From the NCBI GenBank assembly GCA_016793585.1, contig JAEUJR010000816.1, forward strand, positions 1-13,967: a stretch of DNA of 13,967 nt. The letters run 5' to 3'. Below, in pieces: positions 1-6,684 of the stretch. Below the pieces are notes generated by a model. It was not told where the DNA came from. It saw only the letters and a program-made list of their open reading frames with translations, and did not search any database. Origin of the DNA: Archangium sp. GTDB lineage: Bacteria; Myxococcota; Myxococcia; Myxococcales; Myxococcaceae. Every line of letters begins with the position of its first letter. The first letter of the stretch is position 1. The position numbers were made by a program, and so were the translations under genes.

Positions 1-114
1 CCTGACGGCCTCGACGAGCGCCACGCCGCGGAGCACGCCCTTCTTTGCGGGAGCCGGTTTCGCGGCGGGTTTCTTCTTCGCACTCGGCTTCGCGGTCTTC
101 TTCTCCGTCGCCAT
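1..114 (-). CDS. Partial Lys/Ala/Pro-rich protein (N-terminus only)
   Basis: An ATG at 114 on the minus strand opens 38 codons that stay in frame to the window edge, so the 3' end is missing. The first 25 residues start MATEKKTAKPSAKKK and continue as an alternation of Lys, Ala and Pro, after which the sequence becomes ordinary (GVLRGVALVEAVR). Such basic, disordered N-terminal tails are seen on nucleic-acid-binding or ribosome-associated proteins in high-GC bacteria, but there is not enough sequence to name a family. Third codon positions are almost all G or C, matching the neighbours. The next gene upstream in the same orientation ends at 182, leaving a 67-base leader containing two palindromes. 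I cannot assign a function. Confidence 0.6.
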   Translation of the reverse strand, partial: MATEKKTAKPSAKKKPAAKPAPAKKGVLRGVALVEAVR

Positions 115-153
115 GGTCGCGCGACTTTGCCGCAGTCAGCGCGTCGAGTCAGG

Positions 154-176
154 CCTCAGCTGAGGGCAAGCCGGCT
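154..176. promoter_or_regulatory. Two adjacent palindromes upstream of the gene starting at 114
   Basis: The 67-base gap between the genes at 182 and 114 holds a perfect 12-base palindrome, CCTCAGCTGAGG (154-165), and 4 bases later an 8-base palindrome, AGCCGGCT (169-176). They lie about 40-60 bases upstream of the start codon at 114, a position suited to an operator or to a weak hairpin terminating the gene that ends at 182. No T-run follows on either strand. Function is inference only; short GC-rich palindromes also occur by chance in such DNA. Confidence 0.25.
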
Positions 177-181
177 GCCTG

Positions 182-481
182 TCAATGGTGGCCGCGAAAG
201 AGCGACGTGAAGAGCCACAAGAGCGCGGCGCACATCGAGAGCGTGAGAAGGAACAGCATGCCGAACAGAGCGCGGCTTCGGGAGATTCGGCTCATCACCG
301 TGAGCGGCACCGTGTCAGCCGACGGATCCGGCCTCGGCTGAATGCCAGCGCCGACACTGCCGAGAATGACCGCGACGTCTTCCGCGGCGAAGCCGTCGGC
401 CACGAGCGTGTCGCGAATCGACTCCGCGCTCTGTCCCGTGGCGTGCAGGGCGCGCGCCCGCTCGAAGAGGGTCTGGCTCAC
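182..481 (-). CDS. Small single-pass membrane protein, function unknown
   Basis: A 99-residue protein starting with GTG at 481, three bases after the stop of the amidohydrolase gene, so the two are almost certainly co-transcribed and possibly translationally coupled. Residues about 1-46 look like a compact helical module (LFERARALHATGQSAESIRD, then LVADGFAAEDVAVIL), resembling short UBA-like or helix-turn-helix bundles that precede membrane anchors in other small bacterial proteins. Residues about 47-65 form a Pro/Ser/Asp linker. Residues about 72-95 are a single hydrophobic helix (ALFGMLFLLTLSMCAALLWL) followed by a short RGHH tail. There is no signal peptide, so the N-terminal module probably faces the cytoplasm. 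A long plus-strand frame across the same bases reads as low-complexity Arg-rich shadow. No named family recognised. Confidence 0.72.
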   Translation of the reverse strand: MSQTLFERARALHATGQSAESIRDTLVADGFAAEDVAVILGSVGAGIQPRPDPSADTVPLTVMSRISRSRALFGMLFLLTLSMCAALLWLFTSLFRGHH

Positions 482-484
482 GGC

Positions 485-1387
485 TCACCACCACGCCCGA
501 ACAGCCTCGGCGAACGAACCCGCCAGCCGCGCGCACTTCTCGTCACCAATCGTCATCTGCGCGAAGGGTGTCCACGGGCTCGCCAGCAGGTCGCGACGAA
601 CTTCGACGCACAACACGCGGCCCGGCCACTTCGTCACGTGGGCGAACGCGAGCGTGCTCGGGTGCATCGGGTAGCTCTCTCCATCGGCGAGCTGCACGTT
701 CACGCCAGCCAGGCCCTGCTTCAGCGTCTCGACCACCTTCGCCGGCGCGAGTGATTGCCCTTCGACGGTCTTGTGAATCACGTCGACCTCGGGGCGCAGC
801 GGCCAGGTCGGCTCCTTCTCGGGCGTGTACGCGTCGTGCAGGGACGTGACGATGTTCAGGTCGACCTCGACGCCCACCGAGCGCGGCGCGTAGGTGTGCA
901 GCAGCAGCATCGCTCCGCCCTTCGGCATCACCTCGGCGACGGCGTCGTCGACGGCCTTCACGTACGCGCGGTAGCGACCGAGCAGCAGCTCGCGGTCGGC
1001 GTCGGTCGTCACCCACGGCATCAGGCCCGGCGTCACCTTGCCAGCCTTGAACTCCGACGGGTCGGCGTCGATGCGGCGGTTGCAGTCGATGAACGTTCGC
1101 GGAATGCGGCAGCGCAGAATGGCCACCGACTTCGTCGGGTCCATCGTCACGAAGCGGTGCGCGAGCGCGACGGCGAGCTCGGGCGCTCCGGCGTCGGTGT
1201 TCACGTGAAAGAAGTCACTGAGCTTCGGTGGCAGCGGGCTGGTGAGCGCCTCTTCGACGGCGGTGAAGTCTGCCGTGCGCGTGGCGCCGTGCGGAATCTC
1301 GATGAGCAGGTCAGGCGTCGCCTTCGACGAGGTGCCGTTGATGCGAAGAACGTCGATGACGTGCGGAGTCGTCTGCGGTGCAGGCAT
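485..1387 (-). CDS. N-formylglutamate amidohydrolase family protein
   Basis: A 300-residue cytoplasmic protein of the FGase family, whose characterised members (HutG type) hydrolyse N-formyl-L-glutamate to glutamate and formate, while others act on related N-acyl or N-formimidoyl substrates. Supporting motifs are LLIEIPHGA (about 27-35, the metal-binding His segment near the N-terminus), the Arg/Asp/Asn block IPRTFIDCNRRID (about 95-107), typical of the family's R-x-x-x-D-x-N-R signature, and LLLHTYAPRS (about 161-170) with a second candidate ligand His. I chose the ATG at 1387; an in-frame ATG at 1405 adds six residues and is possible, since neither has a strong Shine-Dalgarno. The open frame extends further upstream but crosses the divergent gene starting at 1466. 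No histidine-utilisation genes are adjacent, so the substrate is uncertain. Confidence 0.82.
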   Translation of the reverse strand: MPAPQTTPHVIDVLRINGTSSKATPDLLIEIPHGATRTADFTAVEEALTSPLPPKLSDFFHVNTDAGAPELAVALAHRFVTMDPTKSVAILRCRIPRTFIDCNRRIDADPSEFKAGKVTPGLMPWVTTDADRELLLGRYRAYVKAVDDAVAEVMPKGGAMLLLHTYAPRSVGVEVDLNIVTSLHDAYTPEKEPTWPLRPEVDVIHKTVEGQSLAPAKVVETLKQGLAGVNVQLADGESYPMHPSTLAFAHVTKWPGRVLCVEVRRDLLASPWTPFAQMTIGDEKCARLAGSFAEAVRAWW

Positions 1388-1465
1388 GGCGCGCCATCGT
1401 GTCATGAAGTCGCGCGCTGAACGTGCCTGTTGCGCCGGGCGCTGCGAGGTCGCTACACACGGGCG

Positions 1466-2014
1466 ATGAGTTCGGTGCTGGTGGCAGCGCTCCTGTTGGC
1501 CGCACCCTCCGAAGCGCCGCGAGCTGCCTCGAACCTGCGCGCCGCATCGCTCGCCGACCAGCCTCGCGCCACCCCGCTCGCCACCACGGCCTTCTTCACC
1601 ACGGCGATTCTCAGCGCTGCCGCCGCGACGACGCTCTCGGTCATCGCCGCCGGCGCCATCACGGGTGCTCCCGTCGACGCCACCGGCCGGCCCAGCCCCA
1701 TCATCTCGACGCTCGGCGTGGCCGTCGGCGTCGCGCTCAACTTCGGCGCCGTGCACCTCACGCTGCCGTGGCTGACCCGGTTCGTCGAGGGTGACGTCGA
1801 CGGCGCGCGCGCCAACGCGTGGCGACTCGCCCGGTGGGGCCTGCTCGCGCAGGGCGCAGGCGTGCTCGCGATGGTGGTGGGCTCGGGCCTCGAGGCGCGC
1901 GAGTTCGGCGGCGGCCAGGCGCTGCTGCTCTCGGGCGTCGTCACGGCGCTCCTGGGCGGCCTCGTCGTCGACGTGCTCGAGCTGGTCGGCGCGTGGCAGG
2001 GAGCACGGCCGTGA
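1466..2014 (+). CDS. Multi-pass membrane protein, function unknown
   Basis: A 182-residue protein. The start at 1466 begins directly with a hydrophobic segment (MSSVLVAALLLAAPSEAP) that could be a cleaved signal peptide or first helix. An Arg/Ala/Ser/Pro stretch follows. Hydrophobic helices then lie at about 38-65, 80-100, 120-140 and 152-175, separated by short polar loops (for example TRFVEGDVDGARANAWR), which suggests an inner-membrane protein with four helices after the leader. An in-frame ATG at 1430 would add 12 basic residues and hide the leader, so I prefer 1466. It is divergent from the amidohydrolase gene with about 78 bases between starts. It is followed by a hairpin (2037-2060) before the phosphatase gene. 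No family recognised; the composition alone does not indicate transport or enzymatic function. Confidence 0.72.
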   Translation: MSSVLVAALLLAAPSEAPRAASNLRAASLADQPRATPLATTAFFTTAILSAAAATTLSVIAAGAITGAPVDATGRPSPIISTLGVAVGVALNFGAVHLTLPWLTRFVEGDVDGARANAWRLARWGLLAQGAGVLAMVVGSGLEAREFGGGQALLLSGVVTALLGGLVVDVLELVGAWQGARP

Positions 2015-2036
2015 GCCTTCGCCGCCACGTCACGCC

Positions 2037-2060
2037 AGCGGTCGTAGAGGAACGACCGCT
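2037..2060 (+). terminator. Hairpin between membrane protein and PhoD-like genes
   Basis: A perfect 9-base inverted repeat, AGCGGTCGT and ACGACCGCT, encloses a 6-base loop (AGAGGA). It lies 23 bases after the stop at 2014 and 94 bases before the ATG at 2154. There is no downstream T-run, so if it ends transcription it is not a canonical intrinsic terminator; it could instead stabilise the mRNA 3' end or attenuate read-through into the phosphatase gene. The symmetry is exact and too long to dismiss as a chance GC palindrome. Confidence 0.45.
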
Positions 2061-2153
2061 CAACCCGGTGCGTCGGCCCGCTGCGCTGTCGTCGCGTGCG
2101 AACCCGGGCCCGCTCGGAGTGTTCACGCGGCCCGTCGCGCCGAGGGGGCGCCC

Positions 2154-3443
2154 ATGAAGCTGACCCGGCGCTTCACGCTCGGGGCGCTCGCCACGGCTGG
2201 CTGCAACGCCCTGCCGAGGGAAGAAGGCCCGCGGAGCCCGCAGTTCCCCTACGGCGTCGCGGTCGGAGATCCATCTGCGACTGGCGGTCTCGCGTGGACC
2301 CGCTACGTCGGCAGCGACTCGTTGCGCGTCGACGTGTGGCCGAAGGACGAGCCCACGAACGTGCGCTCGGTCGAGGCCACCGTGATGGACCACGGCATCA
2401 GCCTGGTGGCGCTCGACGGCCTTCGCAGCGGGCAGTGGTACTCGTACGCCTTCGTCGCGCATCGCGCGGGCGCCGAGGTCGACCGCAGCGACGAGGGCCG
2501 CTTTCGCACCGCGCTCGCGCCAGGGGTCTCGGCCCCGCTGCGCTTCGGCGTCTCGTCGTGTTCTCGGCAGAGCTACCCGCTCACGCCGCTCACGCGCATC
2601 TCGCAGGAGTTCGAGTGCGACGCCTTTCTCTTCCTCGGTGACACCGTCTATGCCGACGGCGCGACCGACCTGCCCAGCTACCGCGAGAAGTGGGGCGAGG
2701 CGTTGACGCGCCGGCCGCAGCGGCTGCTTCGTCAGAGCACCGGCATCATCAGCACGTGGGACGACCACGAAATCGTCAACGACGCGAGCGGTGACCGGGT
2801 GCCCGCCGAGCGCCTCGAGGCTGCCCGTCGCGCGACGTTCGAGCACCAGCCCTGGCGGGCCGACATGCAGGCCCCGCAGCGGCTCTGGCGCTCGCTCGAG
2901 TTCGGAGCGACCGCCGAGGTCTTCGTGCTCGATTGCCGCTCCGAGCGCAGCCGCTCGAAGAACGAGTACGTCTCGCGCGCTCAGCTCGACTGGCTGAAGG
3001 CTGGCCTCGCTGCGAGCACCGCGACGTTCAAGCTGGTGCTCAACTCGGTGCCCATCACCAGCTACCCGGGCGCCTTCTTCCAGGTCTTCGCGCCCGATCG
3101 CTGGGAGGGCTTCCCTGAACAACGCCGCGAGGTGCTCGAGTTCATCGACGCCACGCCCATTTCGGGCCTGCTCTGGCTCACGGGCGACTTCCACATGGGC
3201 GTGGCGGGCCGTGTCTCGCGTGACGGCGTCGGCTCGAAGCAGGTGGAGCTCGCCGCGGGGCCCGCCGGCCAGTTCTCGAACCCGTCGCTCTCGTACCCGT
3301 CGGGGCCGCAGTTCGACTTCTCGACCGCGGTGAACAACGCGGTGGTGCTCGACCTAGAGCCGGCGACGCGCACCGCGCGCGTGCGGTTCCTCGACGGTGG
3401 CACGCGCACGCTGTTCGACACGACGTACGAGCTCGGTCGCTGA
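2154..3443 (+). CDS. PhoD-like metallophosphatase (alkaline phosphatase D family)
   Basis: A 429-residue exported phosphomonoesterase/phosphodiesterase of the PhoD type, expected to release phosphate from organic phosphates outside the cytoplasm with Fe/Ca-type metal centres. Start at 2154 has a GAGGGGG ribosome site six bases upstream. The N-terminus MKLTRRFTLGALATAGC has a twin-arginine pair and an imperfect lipobox ending at Cys17, so it may be a Tat-exported lipoprotein. Residues about 31-120 form the family's N-terminal Ig-like domain (FPYGVAVGDP, WTR, SYAF, FRTA). The catalytic domain shows GVSSCS (132-137), GDTVYADG (162-169), WDDHE (202-206) and GDFHMG (344-349), the expected metal-ligand blocks in order. 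Length is a little short for the family but complete. Its stop codon abuts the stop of the opposing gene at 3444. Substrate and lipidation are inferred. Confidence 0.9.
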   Translation: MKLTRRFTLGALATAGCNALPREEGPRSPQFPYGVAVGDPSATGGLAWTRYVGSDSLRVDVWPKDEPTNVRSVEATVMDHGISLVALDGLRSGQWYSYAFVAHRAGAEVDRSDEGRFRTALAPGVSAPLRFGVSSCSRQSYPLTPLTRISQEFECDAFLFLGDTVYADGATDLPSYREKWGEALTRRPQRLLRQSTGIISTWDDHEIVNDASGDRVPAERLEAARRATFEHQPWRADMQAPQRLWRSLEFGATAEVFVLDCRSERSRSKNEYVSRAQLDWLKAGLAASTATFKLVLNSVPITSYPGAFFQVFAPDRWEGFPEQRREVLEFIDATPISGLLWLTGDFHMGVAGRVSRDGVGSKQVELAAGPAGQFSNPSLSYPSGPQFDFSTAVNNAVVLDLEPATRTARVRFLDGGTRTLFDTTYELGR

Positions 3444-3446
3444 TCA
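3441..3446. other. Palindrome TGATCA carrying stop codons of two convergent genes
   Basis: The plus-strand phosphatase gene ends with TGA at 3441-3443 and the minus-strand PDZ-protein gene ends with TGA read from 3446-3444. Together they form the palindrome TGATCA, so there is not a single intergenic base between the two convergent genes. Any transcription terminator must lie within the opposing coding sequence. Confidence 0.9.
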
Positions 3447-4622
3447 GTCGCGCACGTCGAGCGTGATGGAGCCCTCGACGCCGCCGCGCTCGACGGCGAG
3501 CACGATGCGATTGGCTGCGCGAAGCTTCGCGTACGCATCGAGCGTGGCCGAGGGGTCTTCGAACGAGAACCCGTTGGCGCTGCGCAGCAGGTCGTTCGTG
3601 CACAGCCCCGCCTTGTCGGGAGGCGAGCCCGGCTTCACCTCGAGCACCTTGAAGCCGCGCATCACGCCGCCGACCAGCTCGGGCATCAGGTGCTTCATCG
3701 GGTCGAGGTGGTCGCCGAAGTCCGAGCGCCGCACGACGAGCGTTCCTCCGAGGGCGCCACAAGGCGCTGGTCTGGGCTCGGTGAAGGCCGCACCTTCGAT
3801 GACGGTGCGCTCGACGATGTCGTCGGAGTCGGTCACGTCGTCGGCGCCGGGTGAACGAACCTCGACGGTGTCTCCCACGGCCTTGACGACGAACGACTGG
3901 CTCCACGCATCGACCGTGCTGGGCTCGGGCACGCCGAGGTCTTCGAGCCGAACGGGGAACTCGGGGCGCGCCTTCTTCTTCTCGACGACCAGCGCCATGA
4001 GCGCCTTCGCCCGCCGCCGCGTCGTGAGCGGCTTGAGCTGCTCCAGCACACGAACGAGCCCCGAGACCTCGAGGTGCAGCGGCACCGTCGCCTCGAGCTC
4101 GTCGAAGGCCGTGCGCTGCTCCGCCGACAGCGACTTCCACATCAACACGCCGCGCCGCTCGTGGTCTTCGAGCGTGCTCGCAGCGCCGTTGACGATCTTC
4201 TCGAGCTTGGCGCGCAAGAGCTCCTTCTGAACCCAGAACGTCAGCTTGCCGAGCGGGTCGGTCTGCTGCGACTCGAGCTGCGCGAGGTACTCGTCGACGC
4301 TGCCGAGGGAATGGCTGCGGGCCTCGCGTTCCCGGTGCACCGTGAGGAAGTGGCCGAGCACGTCGGCGAGCTGATCAGCCTCGACCCCTGCGTCGTCGAG
4401 CCGCTTCGCCGAGGCCGCGTACGCCGCGGGCGTCTCTTTCGCCTCGGGCGGGTACCGAAGGCACGGCCGCTCGCCAGTGTGAAACTTCGCGGCCATCGTG
4501 TCGGGGTCGAGGTCGGCGCGGTGCTCGAGCAGCTGGCGCTTTCGCAGCTGCGCGCGCACGACGAACGTCACGGCCGCGAAGAGGAACACCGCGGCGAGCA
4601 GCATGGCGGAGGACCGCTTCAT
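3444..4622 (-). CDS. Membrane-anchored GspG-like/PDZ composite protein
   Basis: A 392-residue protein. Start at 4622 has a GAAGG ribosome site about nine bases upstream and is four bases after the stop of the 44-residue ORF. Residues 6-23 are one N-terminal membrane helix, so the bulk is periplasmic. Residues about 60-215 are a charged, largely helical region. Residues about 218-269 resemble the C-terminal half of type II secretion pseudopilin GspG: PEFPVRLEDLG, then DAWSQSFVV, then RSPGADDVTDSDDI, the last matching the acidic calcium-loop/DDI ending. Residues about 319-391 are a PDZ domain very like that of GspC (GFKVLEVKPGSPPDKAGL, NDLLRSANG, AYAKLRAANRIVLAVERGG). No other gsp genes are nearby, so a role in the standard secretion machine is not supported; a stand-alone scaffold or substrate-handling protein is equally likely. 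Confidence 0.8.
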   Translation of the reverse strand: MKRSSAMLLAAVFLFAAVTFVVRAQLRKRQLLEHRADLDPDTMAAKFHTGERPCLRYPPEAKETPAAYAASAKRLDDAGVEADQLADVLGHFLTVHREREARSHSLGSVDEYLAQLESQQTDPLGKLTFWVQKELLRAKLEKIVNGAASTLEDHERRGVLMWKSLSAEQRTAFDELEATVPLHLEVSGLVRVLEQLKPLTTRRRAKALMALVVEKKKARPEFPVRLEDLGVPEPSTVDAWSQSFVVKAVGDTVEVRSPGADDVTDSDDIVERTVIEGAAFTEPRPAPCGALGGTLVVRRSDFGDHLDPMKHLMPELVGGVMRGFKVLEVKPGSPPDKAGLCTNDLLRSANGFSFEDPSATLDAYAKLRAANRIVLAVERGGVEGSITLDVRD

Positions 4623-4626
4623 CGCG

Positions 4627-4761
4627 TCACGCCTTCGGCTCGAAGCAGAACGCCATTCCCAGGCTCGCGCCCGGCTTCGGCACGCAGAGGAGGCCGCAGG
4701 CCGGCAGGGCGGTGGCGCACAGGGGCACGACGGTCGGGCGCATCGGCGCTGCTTGCACCAT
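4627..4761 (-). CDS. 44-residue Cys-containing small protein, coupled between AraC and PDZ genes
   Basis: The ATG at 4761-4759 follows the AraC stop codon directly (TGA immediately followed by ATG) and the ORF ends four bases before the ATG of the PDZ-domain gene, so translational coupling on both sides is likely. It encodes 44 residues. By my count 41 of 44 third codon positions are G or C, as in the confirmed genes, whereas the first and second positions are much less biased; that is good evidence for coding. An in-frame ATG at residue 7 gives a 38-residue product beginning MRPTVVPLCATALPACG. The hydrophobic N-terminal half ends in LPAC, a possible but imperfect lipobox, and there are four cysteines in all. 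It may be a tiny lipoprotein or exported peptide. No family recognised. Confidence 0.55.
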   Translation of the reverse strand: MVQAAPMRPTVVPLCATALPACGLLCVPKPGASLGMAFCFEPKA

Positions 4762-5553
4762 TCACCGACCCCGAACAACGCCCGCGACGACGCGGGGCGA
4801 GCGGCCCACCACGCTGGTGAAGTCGCGCGTGAAGTGCGCCTGGTCGGCGTAGCCCAGCTCGGCGGCCAACCGCGCCAGCGACGACCGAGGCGCTTCCGTC
4901 AGCCGTGCGGCGGCTTCGTGCAGCCGGTAACGCGCCAGCACCCACTTCGGCGTGACGCCCACGTGCCGCCGGAAGAGCCGCTGCAACGTGCGCACGTCGA
5001 CGCCCGCGAGCGCCGCGGCCTGCTCGACCCGAACGAAGGAGCGGTCTTCTTCGAGGCGCTCCACCACGTCGCGCACGAGCCCCGCTTCATCAGAGAGCGC
5101 GGGCAACGAGAAGAACGCCTCGGCGGCTTCGACGCACGTCTCCATCGAGGCCGCCTTCGCGACGACGCGCTCGAGCCTCGCCACTCCCTGAAACACCTCG
5201 CGCGCCGGCAGCCCCCGGTTCGTGAGCGCGCGCACGTCTGAGTCGACGAGCCCCGAGAAGCCCCCCGGCCTGAACTTCACGCCGAACACGAAGCCACGGC
5301 CCTCGAGCCGTCGCTCGAAGCGCCGCTCGGGAACGCCGTGCACGACGCCCGCCGCGGGTGGCTCGAAGATGACGTGCACCGTCGGGTGCGGGAGCGTCAT
5401 CGCGACGAACGGCTCGTTCAGGTTCCACCGCACCCACCAGAAGTGCGCGAGCCGATGCGCGAGGGCGGGCGAGGGCGGCACGCGCCGATGCTCCATCTCG
5501 CCGTTGGGCGCGCCGGGCACGATGCCTCTGGGCTTCTTCAGTTCGCGTCGCAT
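4762..5553 (-). CDS. AraC-family transcriptional regulator
   Basis: A 263-residue regulator. The N-terminal half (about 30-125) has the features of AraC proteins with a DUF6597-type sensor domain: AHFWWVRWNL, LPHPTVHVIFE and GVKFRPGGFSGL. The C-terminal half contains the two helix-turn-helix motifs: VRVEQAAALAGVDVRTLQRL (about 174-193), followed by FRRHVGVTPKWVLARYRLHE, and LARLAAELGYADQAHFTRDF (about 226-245) ending with VVGRSP, the conserved AraC tail. It starts with ATG at 5553, 20 bases after the stop of the upstream lipoprotein gene; an internal ATG at residue 20 is an alternative. It shares a unit with the lipoprotein upstream and the small ORF and PDZ-domain gene downstream, which are candidate targets. 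The ligand cannot be read from the sequence. Confidence 0.9.
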   Translation of the reverse strand: MRRELKKPRGIVPGAPNGEMEHRRVPPSPALAHRLAHFWWVRWNLNEPFVAMTLPHPTVHVIFEPPAAGVVHGVPERRFERRLEGRGFVFGVKFRPGGFSGLVDSDVRALTNRGLPAREVFQGVARLERVVAKAASMETCVEAAEAFFSLPALSDEAGLVRDVVERLEEDRSFVRVEQAAALAGVDVRTLQRLFRRHVGVTPKWVLARYRLHEAAARLTEAPRSSLARLAAELGYADQAHFTRDFTSVVGRSPRVVAGVVRGR

Positions 5554-5573
5554 GTCGTGGCGCGCCCGCGCAG

Positions 5574-6608
5574 TCAGAAGCGGTAGCCCCGAAGCTGAAG
5601 AATGCGCGCAGAGGCGCCTGCTGCGTACGAGCCCGCGATGCAGTCGTGCTCACGCGCGGCCACCTGCAGTGGCGCCGAGCCTTCACCGGGGAACTTGCCC
5701 ACCCGTCGCCACTCCGAGGCGCCCGGCGCCAGCACGATGAGCTCGAGGTGGTGCGCGTAGTTGTCGGCGTCGCTCTGCTCGAAGTTGTAGGCGCACACGA
5801 GTGCGCCAGCGCGCGTCACCGAGCACGTCGAGACGCCTCCGTTGAGCCTGAGCGTGGCTGGCCCGTCTGGCAGCCGGTGCAGCGAGCGGTCGGCATCGAG
5901 CCTTCCGTAGCGCATCGAGACGGCGCCATCTGCGGCGCGGAAGAGGCCCGAGACATAGAGCGAGCCGCGCCCGTCGAAGCCATGCACCCACGTCGACGTG
6001 CAGTCGACCTCGAGCTGTGGAACGGGGCACGCGATGGCTGGCTCGAGGCGCCCGTTGACGAGCTGGTCGATGATGGCGCCGCCGGTGCGCGAGACGAACA
6101 CGCGGTCGTCGGGCGCGATGAGCAACGAGCCCGTGAGGCTGTTGAGCAACGTGGTGGTCGAGCCGTCGGGTTCGACGCGTACCAGCGCGCCGCTCCTCGA
6201 GTGCAAGGTGCGCCCGCTGCCGTCGACGCCAACGAGCGGGCCCTTCGTCGTGTCGAACTCCCTGCTCTGGAGCGCTCCGGTGGTCGGGTCGAACCGATGC
6301 AGCATTGGAGGAAAAGCGACGGCAAAAGACACCGGGCCAGGCACGAGCTGACCGGCGACGTTGGAGCCCGTCGCGAGCACCTCGACTCGACCAGACGCAC
6401 CATCGTCACAGCTCAACTGGCCCGGGCTCAGCAGGGTGCCGTTCTGGTTGAAGCGCCCATCGAGGAACCCGCAGAGCCGCTCGTTGGGAGCGCGGAAGAC
6501 GCTGACTGCCGGCAGGTCGAGTTCGGTGAAGTCGAGGTCTTCCCAGGGAAGGCGACGCTCACAGGCGCAGAGCGTCAGCGCGGCGGCGAGCCATCGAATC
6601 GAGCGCAT
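5574..6608 (-). CDS. Putative lipoprotein with propeller-like repeats, function unknown
   Basis: A 344-residue exported protein. The N-terminus MRSIRWLAAALTLCACERR is a lipoprotein signal peptide with candidate lipidated Cys14 or Cys16. The mature part has recurring short segments of the kind found in beta-propeller or Kelch/NHL-like folds, each ending in an Asp/Gly turn followed by strands: MLHRFDPTTGALQSREFD, LVGVDGSGRTLHSRSG, LVRVEPDGSTTTLLN, SLLIAPDDRVFVSRTGG, VHGFDGRGSLYVSGLF, YGRLDADRSLHRLPDG. Several additional Cys residues could form disulfides. It is the first gene of a minus-strand unit with the AraC regulator 20 bases downstream and is divergent from the DUF3224 gene at 6685. Similar surface lipoproteins are numerous in Myxococcota. 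No enzymatic motif is visible and I do not name a family. Confidence 0.78.
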   Translation of the reverse strand: MRSIRWLAAALTLCACERRLPWEDLDFTELDLPAVSVFRAPNERLCGFLDGRFNQNGTLLSPGQLSCDDGASGRVEVLATGSNVAGQLVPGPVSFAVAFPPMLHRFDPTTGALQSREFDTTKGPLVGVDGSGRTLHSRSGALVRVEPDGSTTTLLNSLTGSLLIAPDDRVFVSRTGGAIIDQLVNGRLEPAIACPVPQLEVDCTSTWVHGFDGRGSLYVSGLFRAADGAVSMRYGRLDADRSLHRLPDGPATLRLNGGVSTCSVTRAGALVCAYNFEQSDADNYAHHLELIVLAPGASEWRRVGKFPGEGSAPLQVAAREHDCIAGSYAAGASARILQLRGYRF

Positions 6609-6684
6609 GCCGCCATTCTACCGTGAGCCCGCGCGTGTCGCGTTTCTTCAAGACCGCCGCCCCGCGGCTCTCTACACCGCGCGC

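Noticed and set aside
755..1420. Long plus-strand open frame (221 codons) opposite the amidohydrolase gene
   Set aside because: Its translation is Arg/Val/His-rich with no recognisable motif, while the minus strand carries the family motifs. It is a GC-rich shadow frame.
1388..1756. N-terminal extension of the amidohydrolase reading frame
   Set aside because: The extra 123 residues are Arg/Gly/Glu-rich low complexity and cross the divergent gene starting at 1466; the family similarity begins just after the ATG at 1387.
1941..3194. 417-codon minus-strand open frame opposite the PhoD-like gene
   Set aside because: Low-complexity Arg/Glu/Ala composition with no domain, and it covers the metal-binding blocks of the phosphatase on the other strand.
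3444..6608. A type II secretion operon
   Set aside because: Only one protein shows GspG/GspC-like parts; no GspD, E, F or other components are present.
5646..6626. 326-codon plus-strand open frame opposite the lipoprotein gene
   Set aside because: Composition typical of an antisense frame in high-GC DNA; the minus strand has a clear lipoprotein leader and repeat structure.
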